Source of the DNA: Pseudomonadota bacterium
GTDB lineage: Bacteria > Myxococcota_A > Polyangia > Polyangiales > Polyangiaceae
Reading direction: 5' to 3'
Assembly (NCBI GenBank): GCA_003242355.1
Contig: QGUH01000212.1
Coordinates: 1 to 6,485 of the forward strand
DNA length: 6,485 nucleotides
Position numbers and translations under genes: made by a program
Part shown: positions 6,051 to 6,485 of the stretch, piece by piece
Layout of the letters: each line of letters starts with the position of its first letter
Position numbering within the stretch: position 1 is the first letter of the stretch
The notes under the pieces: generated by a model
Seen by the model: only the letters and a program-made list of their open reading frames with translations
Database searches by the model: none
What the model was told of the DNA's origin: nothing

Positions 6051-6194
6051 CCGGAGTCGTGTTCCGGACCGGAGTCGTGTTCCGGACCGGAGTCGTGTTC
6101 CGGACCGGAGTCGTGTTCCGGACCGGAGTCGTGTTCCGGACCGGAGTCGTGTTCCGGACCGGAGTCGTGTTCCGGACCGGAGTCGCGCTCCGCC
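6051..6194. repeat. 18-bp satellite, seven perfect copies plus one diverged
   Basis: The unit CCGGAGTCGTGTTCCGGA is repeated without change from 6051 to 6176; a diverged eighth unit (GTCGCGCTCCG) fills 6177-6194. Each junction is an odd-length palindrome, TCCGG-A-CCGGA. Because 18 is a multiple of three, both strands give regular hexapeptides (RVPDRS on plus, TPVRNT on minus), so openness does not show coding. Confidence 0.97.
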
Positions 6195-6196
6195 CT

Positions 6197-6485
6197 GAGC
6201 CGTTACTCCTCCGCACCGCAGCCGCCTTCCGGACCGCAGTCGCGCTCCGCACCGGAGTCGCCATCTGCCCAGAGCTGTTACCCCTCCGCACCGGAGGCGC
6301 GCTCCGCCCAGAGCCGTTACCCCTCCGCAGCGCAGCCGCCTTCCGGACCGCAGTCGCGCTCCGCACCGGAGGCGCGCTCCGCCCAGAGCCGTTACCCCTC
6401 CGCAGCGCAGCCGCCTTCCGGACCGCAGTCGCGCTCCGCACCGGAGGCGCGCTCCGCCCAGAGCCGTTACCCCTCCGCAGCGCAG
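6197..6485. repeat. 75-bp tandem repeat running off the right edge
   Basis: The anchor GAGCCGTTAC (GAGCTGTTAC once) is at 6197, 6272, 6311, 6386 and 6461, with a related single site at 6031. Intervals are 75, 39, 75 and 75; 39 is a unit with an internal 36-bp deletion. Bases 6311-6385 and 6386-6460 are the same. Pieces of the 18-bp satellite (CCGGACCGCAGTCGCGCTCCG) occur inside the unit, so the two arrays are related. On the minus strand a frame is open from the right edge to TAA at 6039-6037, giving a 25-residue repeat with RSATAVRKAAALRRGNGSGR. The plus strand is also open to the edge, so I do not call a gene. Confidence 0.92.

Noticed and set aside
5368..6198. 276-codon plus-strand frame ending in RVPDRS repeats
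   Set aside because: It crosses several unrelated repeat families whose 47-bp period breaks frame, and has no recognisable domain; the minus strand is equally open.

Overview
The window is very GC-rich DNA from what looks like a myxobacterium (Myxococcota, probably Polyangia). This rests on composition, on the style of the left-hand secreted Cys-rich CxxCH protein, and on the RAYT-type transposase. No marker gene fixes the taxon. I support only two protein-coding genes, both on the minus strand. Most of the rest is repetitive DNA.

Layout. (1) 1-1750, minus: the first 583 codons of a large exported protein whose 3' end lies beyond the left edge. It has a lipoprotein-like signal, an Ala/Gly/Ser/Pro linker, a conserved-looking body, one CPGCH haem-binding-type motif and a Cys-rich tail. 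(2) About 1841-2548: a tandem array with a ~75-bp unit. (3) 2549-2865: no gene; it holds a 37-bp direct repeat. (4) About 2866-4140: a second, unrelated array of 45/48/51-bp subunits organised into 144-bp and 123-bp higher-order units. (5) 4098-4913, minus: a REP-associated tyrosine transposase (RAYT, Y1/HUH family) whose first 37 codons are tandemly duplicated and whose last codons lie inside array 2. (6) 4947-5131: a strong inverted repeat, then two REP-like elements. On the RAYT strand each reads GTAG followed at once by a perfect 6-bp-stem hairpin. (7) About 5180-5610: nothing recognised. (8) 5611-5839: four copies of a hairpin-forming unit of about 47 bp. (9) 5840-6030: a mosaic of short repeats. 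(10) 6051-6194: an 18-bp satellite with seven perfect copies. (11) 6197-6485: a 75-bp repeat that continues past the right edge.

How the parts may work together. A RAYT with GTAG-hairpin elements directly upstream on the same strand has the layout of a REPtron, in which the Y1 enzyme acts on single-stranded REP hairpins. That reading combines what is seen in the sequence with family knowledge. More speculatively, the locus is a hotspot of local duplication: at least six unrelated tandem families lie within 4.6 kb. Tandem duplications also enter both genes in frame, as 111 bp in the RAYT and a 15-bp unit in the secreted protein gene. The long open frames over the arrays are open mainly because the DNA is GC-rich, and I do not call them as genes.
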